The notes: generated from the letters alone by a model not told the origin. Positions 40,269-49,239 are shown, numbered from the stretch's first letter. The stretch: DNA of 64,000 nucleotides from JALZAI01 sp038212215 (GCA_038212215.1 JBBQUT010000005.1:110414-174413), one strand, 5' to 3'. Numbers and translations are program-made.

Positions 40269-42239
40269 TCAGCTTGCCGCGCGACGGCGTCCGTTACGAG
40301 CGCGCAGGTAGTCAGCGACCACGTACTCGCCCAGCGCGCCAGGCTTGGGCAGGAACACCCGGCCGCCGTTGCGGCGGCCGAGCTCTTGCATGAACGACAC
40401 CAGCCGCGGGTCGTCGTCGAGCATGAACACGTTGATCGTGGCGCCGCGTCGCGTGCACCGCTCGACCTCGGCGAGCGTCGCCGCGATCGTCTCGCGGGTC
40501 GGCGGCCAGGCGAAATCGGCGAATCCGTCGCGGGCCAGGTGCGCCGTCGGCTCACCGTCCGTGATCACCAAAATGACCGGTTCGGACGATCGGTGCTTGT
40601 CCAGGTGGCGACGGGCCAGCATCAGCCCGTGTTGCAGGTTGGTGCCCTGCACGCGGTCCCAGTCGTGGTCGACGAGCGCGCTGGTCGACAGCACGCGCGC
40701 GTAGTCGCTGAAGCCGATGATCTCGATGGCGTCCTGCGGGAATTTGGCGCTGATCAAGGCGTGCAGCGCGAGCGCGGTGGTCTTCGCCTCGCCCCACGTG
40801 CCGCGAAGTTCCATCGAGTACGACATGTCGACGAGCAGGGCGACCGCCGCGGACGAGCGCCGCTCGGTCTCGACGACCTCGAAGTCGTCCGCCTCCAGGC
40901 GCAGCGGCGTGCCTGCCGCGCTCGTACGAGCGACGGCGTTGCGGACAGTGCGGACGACGTCGAGGGGCTGTTCGTCACCGAAGCGCCATTCGCGGCTGCC
41001 GCCGGTGACCTCACCGGCGGCACCGGCGTCGCGGATGTCATGCCCGCCGCGACCGCGTGAGTCGAGCAGGTCGAACACGCGGCGCAGCGCCGTCGATCCG
41101 AGGCGCCGCAGCGCCCGCGGGGTGAGTTTCAGCCCGTCGCTGCCGCGCTCGACGTAGCCCTGGCGGCGCAGTTCGCGCTCGATGTGACGCAGCTGCGAGA
41201 TGTCGTCGACGGCTGCGCGGCCGAGCGCGCGTTCAATGAGTTCCTCGTCGATGTCGTCGAGGCTGGCGCCGGGATAGTCCTGGCCCAGCAGATCCTCGAG
41301 CTGGTCGAGATCGGCGAGTTCGGCGAGCGCGCCCGTTGCGTCGGACAGGCCCAGTGGCGTGTCACCGTCCATCCGCTGGCGCCCGCCCCACTGCAGATCG
41401 GGACGCGCGGACCGCAAACCCTGTTGCAGCCGGCTCATCTCTTCGGCCAGGCCCGAATTGCCCATCGCTTGCTGCATCAGCGATTCGAGCTCGTTTCGCT
41501 GGTCGGGCGAGAGCGAGTCGAGCAGGCGCTGCGCGGCCGCGGCGCGACGGGCCAGCGAGTCGATGAGCTCGTCGAGATTCTGCGGCTGCTCGGGGAAGAA
41601 GTCGCCGAACCGTTTCATGAACTCGGCGAAATCCTCGGGCGTGTGCTCGCCGCGGGCGTCCGCATCAAGCATGTCGTTGAGCGCGCGCATCATTTCGCGG
41701 ACCCGCTCGAAATCCTGCGCCGATGCGTTCTGCATCGCTTCGCGCATGCCGGCGAACTGTGCGTCGAGGATCTCCTCGCGCAGCATCTGCTGGATCCGCT
41801 CGTACGCCTGCCGAGCCTCCGGCGAGCGCCATTGGTAGTCGGCGAGCTGACGGACCGCCCGAGCGGTGTCGCTGGGCAGGTTGTCGAGCTCGGCCTCGGC
41901 CATCCGGGCGGAGTCGTCGGGGTCGGGGAACAGCGCGCGGCGCTCGGCTTCGAGCGCTTGCTCGAGCAATTCCTTGGCGCGTTGCAGGGTTCCGTCAAGC
42001 TGGCCGCTGCGGCGCAGTTCCCGAGCCCGGTCGCGGGCCTGCCGCCGCAGCGCGTCCAGGCCGTCCCGGCCGTCGGTACCCCTGCGCAGCATGCGATTGA
42101 GCGCGCTGCGCGGCGACGCGCCGGCCAGCACGTCGTCGCCGATGTCGTCGAGTGCTTCGCGGACGTCGTAGGGCGGGGCAAGTGGATCAGGACCGCCGTG
42201 CCAGGCGCCGAATCGGTAAGGACCTCGCTCAGTTGCCAT
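40269..42239 (-). CDS. VWA-domain protein partner of the MoxR-type ATPase
   Basis: A 656-residue cytosolic protein. The N-terminal two thirds are helical and charged, with no known domain. The C-terminal von Willebrand A domain holds the MIDAS: ALLVDMSYSMELRG (DxSxS), the Thr in QGTNLQHGLMLARRHL, and VILVITDGEPTAHL. AAA+/VWA pairs act as chaperones or metal-insertion machines, for example Mg-chelatase ChlI/ChlD or MoxR systems. ATG 42239 overlaps the ATPase gene end by 11 bases. Confidence 0.88.
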   Translation of the reverse strand: MATERGPYRFGAWHGGPDPLAPPYDVREALDDIGDDVLAGASPRSALNRMLRRGTDGRDGLDALRRQARDRARELRRSGQLDGTLQRAKELLEQALEAERRALFPDPDDSARMAEAELDNLPSDTARAVRQLADYQWRSPEARQAYERIQQMLREEILDAQFAGMREAMQNASAQDFERVREMMRALNDMLDADARGEHTPEDFAEFMKRFGDFFPEQPQNLDELIDSLARRAAAAQRLLDSLSPDQRNELESLMQQAMGNSGLAEEMSRLQQGLRSARPDLQWGGRQRMDGDTPLGLSDATGALAELADLDQLEDLLGQDYPGASLDDIDEELIERALGRAAVDDISQLRHIERELRRQGYVERGSDGLKLTPRALRRLGSTALRRVFDLLDSRGRGGHDIRDAGAAGEVTGGSREWRFGDEQPLDVVRTVRNAVARTSAAGTPLRLEADDFEVVETERRSSAAVALLVDMSYSMELRGTWGEAKTTALALHALISAKFPQDAIEIIGFSDYARVLSTSALVDHDWDRVQGTNLQHGLMLARRHLDKHRSSEPVILVITDGEPTAHLARDGFADFAWPPTRETIAATLAEVERCTRRGATINVFMLDDDPRLVSFMQELGRRNGGRVFLPKPGALGEYVVADYLRARNGRRRAAS

Positions 42240-43656
42240 AGATCGTCCGTGCGCCGTCGGAGTCTTTCGCCAGCCGCTTGTTCAGGTGCAGTCCCTCCAG
42301 CGCGAACTCCAGCACGGACGCGGCGATGCCGATCGCTGCCGGTCCCTCGCCGATGCCGTCCGGCTCGAGGCGCTCTAGCAGGGCCGAGAGGACCGGGACC
42401 GGCCCGATCTGGGCCAGCAGATCCTCAGCGCCCACCGCATCGCCCGTCTCGACCGTCATGCCTTGATCGAAACGTTCCTGCAGCGGACGCAAATCGAGCC
42501 CGCTCAGGTGGGCGCGGTACGTCTCGGCGATGGAGCGTCGCAATAGGTGCTCGAGAACCTCGAACTCGCGTCCCTCGTCGGCGTCGTCGAACTCGACCTT
42601 GCCGCGCGAGGCCGAGATCACCGCGGGAACGTCGGCGATGCGCGCGACCGCGATCGGCTCGCCGATGACGGCCGCCCGGCGGACCGCCGACGCCGCCACG
42701 GTTTCGACGGCGGCGATGGCGAAGCGAGCGGACACGCCCGAACGTTGGTCAACCTGCGGGGCGTCCCGGACGTTGCGTGCGAAGCGTCCGATCACCTCGA
42801 GCAGATGCGTCGGGACGACAGGTGCGGCGAAGTCGGTGTCGGACCACAACACGGCGGCTTCCTGCGCAATCAGGGTCAGCTCATCGATGAGCGCGAGCGG
42901 GTAGTGCGTACGGACCTCGGCGCCGAAACGGTCCTTGAGCGGGGTGATGATGCGGCCCCGGTTCGTGTAGTCCTCCGGGTTCGCGCTGGCGACGAGCAGC
43001 AGATCGAGCGGCATCCGCAACTGGTAGCCACGCACCTGGATGTCGCGTTCCTCCAGCACATTCAACAGCGCAACCTGGATGCGCTCGGCCAGGTCCGGCA
43101 GCTCGTTGACAGCGACGATGCCGCGGTTGGTTCGCGGGACGAGGCCGAAGTGGATGGTTTCCGGGTCGCCGAGCGTGCGGCCCTGCGCGACCTTGATCGG
43201 GTCGACGTCGCCGATCAGGTCACCGACCGACGTGTCCGGCGTCGCGAGCTTCTCCCCGTATCGCTCGCTGCGGTGCTTCCAGACGACCGGCAGCAGGTTC
43301 CCCTCGTCGGCCATCAGGGCGATGCAGCGTGAGCACGAGGGTTCGTAGGGGTGGTCGTTGATCTCGCAGCCCTCGATGACGGGCGTCCACTCGTCGAGCA
43401 GGCCGACCAGCGTGCGGATCAATCGGGTCTTGCCCTGACCGCGTTCGCCGAGCAGGACCATGTCGTGGCCCGCCAGGATCGCTCGTTCGACCTCGGGGAC
43501 GACCGTGTCGTCGAACCCGACGATGCCGGGCAATGACGGCTCGCCCGCCGCCAGGCGGGCGATCAGGTTGTGGCGCAGCTCGGTCTTGACGCTGCGGTGG
43601 ACATGCCCGGACGCGCGGAGGTCGTCGAGCGTGGAAATGGGGGGAGCCGCTGTCAC
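42229..43656 (-). CDS. MoxR/Mg-chelatase-type AAA+ ATPase
   Basis: A 475-residue AAA+ ATPase of the ChlI/MoxR group. Walker A is VLLGERGQGKTRLIRTL, Walker B NRGIVAVNELPDLAERIQ, with the insertion IVPRTNRG-like loop and sensor motif LLLVASANPEDYTNRGRII. Its partner is the downstream VWA protein. A Cys pair in PYEPSCSRCIALM lies near the N-terminal third. GTG 43656 is the most likely start, though its ribosome site is poor. It is divergent from the Lrp regulator with a gap of about 97 bases. Confidence 0.85.
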   Translation of the reverse strand: MTAAPPISTLDDLRASGHVHRSVKTELRHNLIARLAAGEPSLPGIVGFDDTVVPEVERAILAGHDMVLLGERGQGKTRLIRTLVGLLDEWTPVIEGCEINDHPYEPSCSRCIALMADEGNLLPVVWKHRSERYGEKLATPDTSVGDLIGDVDPIKVAQGRTLGDPETIHFGLVPRTNRGIVAVNELPDLAERIQVALLNVLEERDIQVRGYQLRMPLDLLLVASANPEDYTNRGRIITPLKDRFGAEVRTHYPLALIDELTLIAQEAAVLWSDTDFAAPVVPTHLLEVIGRFARNVRDAPQVDQRSGVSARFAIAAVETVAASAVRRAAVIGEPIAVARIADVPAVISASRGKVEFDDADEGREFEVLEHLLRRSIAETYRAHLSGLDLRPLQERFDQGMTVETGDAVGAEDLLAQIGPVPVLSALLERLEPDGIGEGPAAIGIAASVLEFALEGLHLNKRLAKDSDGARTIYGN

Positions 43657-43753
43657 TTCCTCGACGCTACGGCGCGCGCGGGGTTCCCGCCACGTTCTGC
43701 CCCGGGCGTGCTGCAGTGCGCTGTCGATCGGGCCGGCGTGCCAATCTGAATCT

Positions 43754-44215
43754 GTGCCCGACTCTCGGCTCGATGCTCTGGACGCCCGCCTGCTGCGTGA
43801 GCTCGCCGACGCGCCGCGCGTCGGCGTGCTGGAGATGTCACGGCGCCTCGGCGTCGCCCGCGCCACAGTGCAAGCGCGCCTGGACCGCCTGGTCGCCCGC
43901 GGCATCATCGCCTCATTCGCGCCCACCATCGACCCCGAGGCGCTGGGTTACGGCGTGACCGCGTTCGCCACCCTGGAGATCCGGCAGGGCCTCGGCGCTC
44001 AGGTGCTCGAGCACCTGAGCGGCATCCCGGAGGTACTCGAGGTCCACACCATCACCGGTCAGGGCGACATGCTCTGCCGGCTGGTGGCGCGGTCCAACGA
44101 TGATCTGCAGGACGTCCTGAATCGGGTGACCGAATTCCCGCAGATCGTGCGCACCTCGACGGTGATCGCGCTGTCCAACCCGGTGCCGCACCGCGTTCTG
44201 CCGCTCGTGCAGTGA
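43754..44215 (+). CDS. Lrp/AsnC family transcriptional regulator
   Basis: A 153-residue regulator. The helix-turn-helix is LDALDARLLRELADAPRVG and MSRRLGVARATVQARLDRLV; the RAM ligand domain follows (FATLEIRQGLGAQVLEHLSG, VHTITGQGDMLCRLVARSND). Lrp proteins bind amino acids as effectors. GTG 43754 is divergent from the MoxR ATPase gene, which it may regulate. The C-terminus converges on greA. Confidence 0.92.
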   Translation: MPDSRLDALDARLLRELADAPRVGVLEMSRRLGVARATVQARLDRLVARGIIASFAPTIDPEALGYGVTAFATLEIRQGLGAQVLEHLSGIPEVLEVHTITGQGDMLCRLVARSNDDLQDVLNRVTEFPQIVRTSTVIALSNPVPHRVLPLVQ

Positions 44216-44223
44216 GCCTGCGC

Positions 44224-44721
44224 TCAGGCGGAGAAGGCCTTCGCGCTGACCAGCGTGACGCGCACGGTCTTGCCGGTCGGTGTCTCGTACTCGACCGTTT
44301 CGCCCTCGCGGGCGCCAGTGAGCTTCTTGCCCAGCGGTGACGCGGCCGAGTAGACCTGCACGCCCGCGGTCTCGGACTCCTCGCGGGAACCGATCAGGAA
44401 CCTCTCGAGTTCGTCGTCGCCGTCGAAACGGACCTCGACCACCATGCCGGGCCCCGCGACCCCGTCGCTGACCGGCGCTTCGCCGACCTTCGCCGTGCGC
44501 AGCAGTTGCTGCAACTGCAGGATGCGGCCCTCCTGCTTGCCCTGCTCCTCGCGTGCGGCCTGGTACCCGCCGTTCTCGCGCAGGTCACCCTCCTCGCGGC
44601 GGTCGTTGATCTCCTTCGCCATCACCGGACGGTTGGCGACGAGCCCGTCGAGCTCTCGCGACAGGCGAGCGTAGGCGTCCTGGGTGAGCCAGGTGACAAT
44701 GCTGTCGTCGGTGGTGGACAC
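44224..44721 (-). CDS. greA: Transcription elongation factor GreA
   Basis: A 165-residue factor that rescues backtracked RNA polymerase by stimulating transcript cleavage. The N-terminal coiled-coil has LTQDAYARLSRELDGLVANR and the acidic tip DRREEGDLRENGGYQAAREE with the conserved Asp/Glu. The C-terminal globular domain is GMVVEVRFDGDDELERFLIG and SPLGKKLTGAREGETVEYET. GTG 44721 is the start. Its neighbour mca in the opposite direction matches the mycobacterial order. Confidence 0.97.
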   Translation of the reverse strand: MSTTDDSIVTWLTQDAYARLSRELDGLVANRPVMAKEINDRREEGDLRENGGYQAAREEQGKQEGRILQLQQLLRTAKVGEAPVSDGVAGPGMVVEVRFDGDDELERFLIGSREESETAGVQVYSAASPLGKKLTGAREGETVEYETPTGKTVRVTLVSAKAFSA

Positions 44722-44915
44722 GTTGGTACTCCAGGGATAGCGGGTCAGGGAGAGATCTGGTCCGGGAGATCTGGCACGAATTCGCCCCGAATCGATCGAG
44801 GGAAACAACGAACCTAACACCGCACCCCGCTCGGATGCGAAGTATCGCCCTTGCGAGGGGTGGCAGGCGACGTCCGGCAGCGTCAGGATCACCGGCGTCA
44901 CCGTCATCGGCAACA

Positions 44916-45842
44916 ATGGAGCGCGTGAGTTCGCAAACGCTGCGCCTGATGGCCGTGCACGCCCACCCCGACGACGAGTCGAGCAAGGGTGCGGCGACGA
45001 TGGCGCGCTACATCGACGAGGGTGTCGACGTCCTCGTCGTGACGTGTACCGGCGGCGAGCGCGGAAGCATCCTGAACCCGGCATTGAAGGATCGCGCCGA
45101 CATCCAGGCCAATATCGCCGAGATCCGACGCCTGGAGATGGATCACGCCCGCGCGATTCTCGGGGTACGCCAGCACTGGCTCGGTTTCGTGGATTCCGGG
45201 CTTCCCGAAGGCGATCCGCTGCCCCCGCTGCCCGAGGGCTGCTTCGCGCTCCAGCCGGTCGAGGAGGGGGTACGTCGGCTCGTCCGTGAGATTCGCGAGT
45301 TCCGTCCGCATGTAATCACTACCTACGACGAAAAAGGCGGCTACCCGCACCCGGACCACATCCGCTGCCACGAGATCTCGGTCGGGGCGTTCGACGCTGC
45401 GCCGGATCCGGATGCGTTCCCGGGCGCGGGCGAGCCGTGGCAGCCGCTGAAGCTGTACTACGACGTCGGCTTCAGCGCCGAACGCTTCGACGCCTTGCAC
45501 GAAGCGCTCATCGCGAAGGGGCTGGAATCACCGTTCGAAGAACGCCGCAAGCGCTGGAACGACAATCCGGACATGTTCCGCGTGCCCAACGTCACCACCC
45601 GGGTCGATGTCGGGGACTGGTTCGAGCGTCGCGACTCGGCACTGCTCGCCCACGCAACCCAGGTCGACCCGAAGGGCTGGTTCTTCGCCGTTCCGCTCGA
45701 CCTGCAGCGCGCGGCGTGGCCCACCGAGGACTTCGAACTGGCCCGCTCGCTCGTCGATTCCACGATCCCTGAGGACGATCTCTTTGCCGGCATACGCGGC
45801 CGGGTCGACGAGCCACAACGCGCCGAGCGGGTCGAGCGATGA
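44916..45842 (+). CDS. mca: Mycothiol S-conjugate amidase
   Basis: Zinc amidase of the LmbE/PIG-L fold, cleaving mycothiol conjugates to mercapturates for export. The zinc motif is MAVHAHPDDESSKGAATMAR (HPDDE), and YPHPDHIRCHEIS supplies the third ligand. TCTGGERGSILNPAL is family-typical. From ATG 44916 the length is 308 residues; GTG 44925, with a GGAG close by, is an alternative. Presence of mca implies mycothiol synthesis in the host. It is followed by the small membrane protein gene with ATGA overlap. Confidence 0.95.
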   Translation: MERVSSQTLRLMAVHAHPDDESSKGAATMARYIDEGVDVLVVTCTGGERGSILNPALKDRADIQANIAEIRRLEMDHARAILGVRQHWLGFVDSGLPEGDPLPPLPEGCFALQPVEEGVRRLVREIREFRPHVITTYDEKGGYPHPDHIRCHEISVGAFDAAPDPDAFPGAGEPWQPLKLYYDVGFSAERFDALHEALIAKGLESPFEERRKRWNDNPDMFRVPNVTTRVDVGDWFERRDSALLAHATQVDPKGWFFAVPLDLQRAAWPTEDFELARSLVDSTIPEDDLFAGIRGRVDEPQRAERVER

Positions 45843-46174
45843 TCGTCGGCGCCGTCCTCGCCCGCAGCGGTGAGGGCTGGAAGTCCGGCCCGATCGGGCT
45901 GGCGGTCATCCTCGTGCTGTGCATCGCCTGTTACTTCCTGTTCACCTCGATGTCGCGGCACATGCGCAAGGTGCGCGAGAGCTTTCCGGACTCTTCCCCG
46001 ACCCAGGTGAATCAGCCTGCTGGCCCGCCGCCCGCCGACCGGCCGCCCGTCGACGGGCTGCCCGCTGACGGGCTGCCGGCCGACCCGCCGGCCGCAGACG
46101 CGCCGCCCGCCGACTTGCCAGCCGCCGAGCTACCGGCGCGCGGTTCGTCGGGGGAGCGCAGGTCGTCGCAGTAG
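45839..46174 (+). CDS. Small membrane protein downstream of mca, with Pro/Ala-rich repeat tail
   Basis: A 111-residue protein: one transmembrane helix (about residues 18-37) followed by MSRHMRKVRESFPD, then a C-terminal tail of 5-residue repeats (such as DGLPA, DPPAA, DLPAA) from a 15-bp DNA unit. The mycobacterial gene after mca (Rv1083) has a similar size and position. ATG 45839 overlaps the mca stop. The last 163 bases overlap the WYL regulator's 3' end on the other strand. Function unknown. Confidence 0.75.
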   Translation: MIVGAVLARSGEGWKSGPIGLAVILVLCIACYFLFTSMSRHMRKVRESFPDSSPTQVNQPAGPPPADRPPVDGLPADGLPADPPAADAPPADLPAAELPARGSSGERRSSQ

Positions 46175-47139
46175 TGCCGGGCGGCTGCCCGGAGGCTGGT
46201 GGCCACCAGCGCGCGTAGCTCGGGCGGGCCAAGTACCTCGACCTCGGCGCCGAGCTGCAGCAGCGCGTGCTGGGCGTGCGCCAGGGACTCGATCGGCACG
46301 TCCGTGCGCGCCCAGCCGTCGCTGCCCGGCTCCCCCATCGCCGCGTGACCCGCCGCGGCGGCCGGGGAGCCGATGAGAAACAGCAGGGCGCGTCCCGCCG
46401 CCGACAGCCGGATCGTCGCCGTTGCACGGAAGATGCGTCGCTCGTAGTCGCGCTGGTAGGCCGCCCAGTGCTGTTCGAGGTCGAATCCCCGGGGGCGTCG
46501 GAACATCTGGTCGAGCGGTGCGAGCGCCCGCAGGCGCGAGAGCCGGTAGGTGCGCGGGCCTCGGTCGTCGGCGGGCACGCTTGCCACGAGGTACCAGACT
46601 CCGGCCTTGAGCACCAGACCGAGCGGCTCGAGATCACGCTGCACGAGCGTGCGGTCGGCTCGTTCGTACTGCACCCGGACCATGTGCTCGTTCCATACCG
46701 ACTCGGCGACTGCGGGCAGGCAGGGCGGCACGTCGTTGTCGCGCAGCCACCCGGGGGCGTCCAGGTGGAATCGGTCGCGGATCCGGGCAGCCCGCTCGCG
46801 CAACTCCGGCGGCAGTGCGGCGAGCAGCTTCAGCTGGGTGGCGGCGAGAACGCTGCCGAGCCCCAGATCGGCCGCCGCGCCCGGCAGCCCGGACAGGAAC
46901 AGGGCGTCCGCCTCGTCGTTGGTGAGCCCGGTGAGCTTGGTGCGGTAGCCGTCCAGGAGCTGGAAGCCGCCGGACCGCCCGCGCGTCGCGTAAATCGGGA
47001 TGCCCGCGCCGTTGAGCGCTTCGATGTCGCGGTAGACGGTGCGCAGCGAGATCTCCAGCTCCGCCGCGAGTTGCTGCGCGCTAACGCGTCCCCGCGTGTG
47101 CAGCAGCAACAGCAGGGTGAGCAACCGGCTGGCGCGCAT
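46012..47139 (-). CDS. WYL-domain helix-turn-helix transcriptional regulator
   Basis: A 375-residue regulator of the DeoR-like/WYL type. The winged helix is at the N-terminus (RLLTLLLLLHTRGRVSAQQL, LEISLRTVYRDIEALNGAG), and the WYL domain is in the middle (LEPLGLVLKAGVWYLVAS, PRTYRLSRLRALAPL). WYL domains sense nucleic-acid or nucleotide ligands. The last 50 residues are Gly/Ser/Ala repeats and lie antisense to the tail of the membrane protein gene. It is divergent from the DUF3224 gene, its probable target. Confidence 0.9.
   Translation of the reverse strand: MRASRLLTLLLLLHTRGRVSAQQLAAELEISLRTVYRDIEALNGAGIPIYATRGRSGGFQLLDGYRTKLTGLTNDEADALFLSGLPGAAADLGLGSVLAATQLKLLAALPPELRERAARIRDRFHLDAPGWLRDNDVPPCLPAVAESVWNEHMVRVQYERADRTLVQRDLEPLGLVLKAGVWYLVASVPADDRGPRTYRLSRLRALAPLDQMFRRPRGFDLEQHWAAYQRDYERRIFRATATIRLSAAGRALLFLIGSPAAAAGHAAMGEPGSDGWARTDVPIESLAHAQHALLQLGAEVEVLGPPELRALVATSLRAAARHYCDDLRSPDEPRAGSSAAGKSAGGASAAGGSAGSPSAGSPSTGGRSAGGGPAG
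46037..46141. repeat. 15-bp tandem repeat within overlapping antisense gene tails
   Basis: Seven units of 15 bp, each beginning GAC or GAG on the plus strand, encode D-x-x-P-A type pentapeptides in the membrane protein and Gly/Ser/Ala-rich pentapeptides in the WYL regulator on the minus strand. Both frames stay open through the array, so both C-terminal tails can change length at once. Confidence 0.85.
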
Positions 47140-47147
47140 GCGGCCAT

Positions 47148-47170
47148 TCTGGTCCTAATACTTGACCGAA
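47148..47170. promoter_or_regulatory. Possible operator between WYL regulator and DUF3224 gene
   Basis: An interrupted inverted repeat, TTCtGGTC and GACCGAA, with a 9-base spacer lies 9 bases before the regulator's ATG and about 50 bases before the DUF3224 start. Its placement fits an autoregulatory site for the WYL protein. No consensus is available to confirm this. Confidence 0.3.
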
Positions 47171-47223
47171 GGTGACAGCTAAACCTGCCACGCTTCGGGT
47201 AGCCGACAACGAATGGAGAACCC

Positions 47224-47634
47224 ATGCACGCCACCGTCACTGTCACCGCCAAGTCCTGGGACGAGTCGCAGCTCGCCGGCAGCGATCCCGCACACGCGAT
47301 CGCGCAAGCCACCTTCACAACGACCTGGGCGGGGGATCTGGTCGGCGAGTCCACCTCAGCACTGTTGCTCTGCTACACCGGCGGCGACCCGGCCGATCCG
47401 AGCACGCTCGTCGGGCCCTACACCGGCTACGAGTACGTGACAGGCACCTTGGCCGGCAAGACGGGCAGCTTCGCCCTCGCCGCTCGAGGCGACCACAGCG
47501 ATGGGGTCGCGCGCACCGAGCTCACCCTCGTCCCCGATTCGGGCACCGGTGAGCTGGCCGGGATCACCGGATCCGGTAGCTATGCGGCAACTGCCATGGA
47601 GTACACCCTGGAGCTGGACTACACCTTCGCTTGA
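47224..47634 (+). CDS. DUF3224 protein
   Basis: A 136-residue beta-barrel-type protein of DUF3224, an allene-oxide-cyclase-like fold without known activity. Typical stretches are KSWDESQLAG, ATFTTTWAGDLVGEST and GTGELAGITGSGSYAA. It is divergent from the WYL regulator and overlaps or abuts the AlkZ-like gene, so both may be in the WYL regulon. The start is ATG 47224 with GGAG close upstream. Confidence 0.85.
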   Translation: MHATVTVTAKSWDESQLAGSDPAHAIAQATFTTTWAGDLVGESTSALLLCYTGGDPADPSTLVGPYTGYEYVTGTLAGKTGSFALAARGDHSDGVARTELTLVPDSGTGELAGITGSGSYAATAMEYTLELDYTFA

Positions 47635-47648
47635 TTGGGACGCGATTT

Positions 47649-48776
47649 ATGGCAAAGGGCATGCAGGTCACCCGCGAACAGGTCATCGGTTACCGCATCG
47701 CTGCCCAGCAGCTCGACCGTTCCGCGGCCCGCGTAGGCGATCTCGCGGTGCTCGACATCGGCGTCCAGGAGGCCGCCGGCGAGCAGGCCCGGCTCGCGTT
47801 CGACGCGCGGCTGCCCGACACTCCGCCGCTCGACCTGGTCGGCCCGGCGCGCGAGTTGGCCCTCGTCTGGTCGCTTCGCGGCGCGCCACACGTACATCGG
47901 CGCGGGGATCTCAACTCCCTTGCCGCAGCGCTCTATCCGCTCTCGGAGGCAGACGCGACCGCCCGCCTGAACGAGACCGCGCCGAGCATTGCGCGCAACG
48001 GGATGGCGGCGATGGAGCAGTTCGAAACCGCTGTCGCCGCGATGCGCGCCGTGGTCAGCAGACCCACCGCCAAGGGGGCAGCGAGTACAGCTGTCACCCA
48101 GCGGCTGCCGCAGGCAATGCGGCGCGAATGCCGCGGCTGCAAGACCAGCCACATCTCTGACTCGGCGATGCGCTCGTCGTTTCTCGCGGCCGGGCTCGAG
48201 CTGCAACCGGGCACAGCACCGCCGGTGTTGCAGCGCCGCACTCGGGCGAGGATGCCAACCAAGCCCGACCCGAATGCGTTGCGCACCTTGGTGCTCGGCT
48301 ACCTCAGGCTGCTGGGCCCGGCGACGCCGGGCGACGTCGCCGGCTACCTCGATGCCCGCCGCGTCGATGTCGAGCAGTTCTGGCCGGACGGGTTGATCGA
48401 GGTTCACATAGCCGGCCATCGGGCCTGGCTGCCCGAGCAGTGCGCCGATGCGCTGGTGGCTGCGCCCGCGCCGGACGTGGTCAGGCTGCTCGGTGCGTAC
48501 GACCCGTACCTGCAGGCCCGCGACCGCTCGCTCATCGTTGAGGACAAGGCGGTGTACAAGGTGCTCTGGCCGGTGCTCGGACGGCCCGGGGCGCTGTTCG
48601 TCGACGGCGAGGTGGCCGGCACCTGGCGGCCGAAAGCGTCCGGGACGAAGCTGACGGTGCAGGTCGAGCCGTTCGCGGCGTTGCCGCCGCCGGTGTGGGC
48701 GCAGGTCGAGGTGGAAGCCGAGCGGGTCGGCGCGGTGCGGGGCGCGGAAAAGGTCGTGCTGACCCGCGTCGAGTAA
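47649..48776 (+). CDS. AlkZ-like winged-helix DNA-binding protein (HTH_42)
   Basis: About 375 residues with tandem winged-helix domains of the AlkZ/YcaQ type (DNA glycosylases for crosslinked or alkylated bases). Typical are GYRIAAQQLDRSAAR at the start, LLGPATPGDVAGYLDARRVD for a winged-helix segment, and the late YDPYLQARDRSLIV and LWPVLGRPGALFVDGEVAGT. The QxQ catalytic pattern of E. coli YcaQ is only suggested by AAQQ. ATG 47649 is used; TTG 47631 overlaps the DUF3224 stop. Confidence 0.8.
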   Translation: MAKGMQVTREQVIGYRIAAQQLDRSAARVGDLAVLDIGVQEAAGEQARLAFDARLPDTPPLDLVGPARELALVWSLRGAPHVHRRGDLNSLAAALYPLSEADATARLNETAPSIARNGMAAMEQFETAVAAMRAVVSRPTAKGAASTAVTQRLPQAMRRECRGCKTSHISDSAMRSSFLAAGLELQPGTAPPVLQRRTRARMPTKPDPNALRTLVLGYLRLLGPATPGDVAGYLDARRVDVEQFWPDGLIEVHIAGHRAWLPEQCADALVAAPAPDVVRLLGAYDPYLQARDRSLIVEDKAVYKVLWPVLGRPGALFVDGEVAGTWRPKASGTKLTVQVEPFAALPPPVWAQVEVEAERVGAVRGAEKVVLTRVE

Positions 48777-48791
48777 CGCCACGCCGCCCGT

Positions 48792-49235
48792 TCAGTCCTC
48801 CGGCGGACGTCGCCGCGAGTCCTTCAGCGCGCCGCGCTGGCGCTTGCCCTCCAGGCGGCGGAGCTTCGCGCGCCGCGACGGTCGGGTGGCGCGGCGCGCC
48901 GGGGCCGGCGGCTGCAGCGCGTCCATCAGCATCGCTCGCAGCCGCATCCGCGCTGCGAGCCGGTTCTGCAATTGCGCGCGGTGCTCGGACGCGGCGACGG
49001 TGAGCATCCCGTCCACCAGTCGGTTGCCCCATCGCTGCAACAGCCGTTCGCGCTGCGGCTCGCTCAGCGCGCGCGAGGCGACAACGTCCCAGCGCAGCTC
49101 GACCCGGCTGTCGGTCGTGTTCACGCCCTGCCCACCAGGGCCGGAGGACCGGCTGAACCGCTCGACGAGCTCCGCGTCCGGCACGATCAGCCCGTTCGGC
49201 AACCCCCGTTGCGGCGGCAGGACGACGTCGGGCAT
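48792..49235 (-). CDS. arfB: Peptidyl-tRNA hydrolase ArfB
   Basis: A 147-residue ribosome rescue factor with the class I release-factor fold. The GGQ motif is in SRSSGPGGQGVNTTDSRVEL, and the basic C-terminal tail (ARRATRPSRRAKLRRLEGKR) should thread the mRNA channel. ArfB releases peptides from ribosomes stalled at mRNA ends. ATG 49235 follows the aminopeptidase stop by 4 bases; the two are one transcript. Confidence 0.93.
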   Translation of the reverse strand: MPDVVLPPQRGLPNGLIVPDAELVERFSRSSGPGGQGVNTTDSRVELRWDVVASRALSEPQRERLLQRWGNRLVDGMLTVAASEHRAQLQNRLAARMRLRAMLMDALQPPAPARRATRPSRRAKLRRLEGKRQRGALKDSRRRPPED

Positions 49236-49239
49236 CGGC

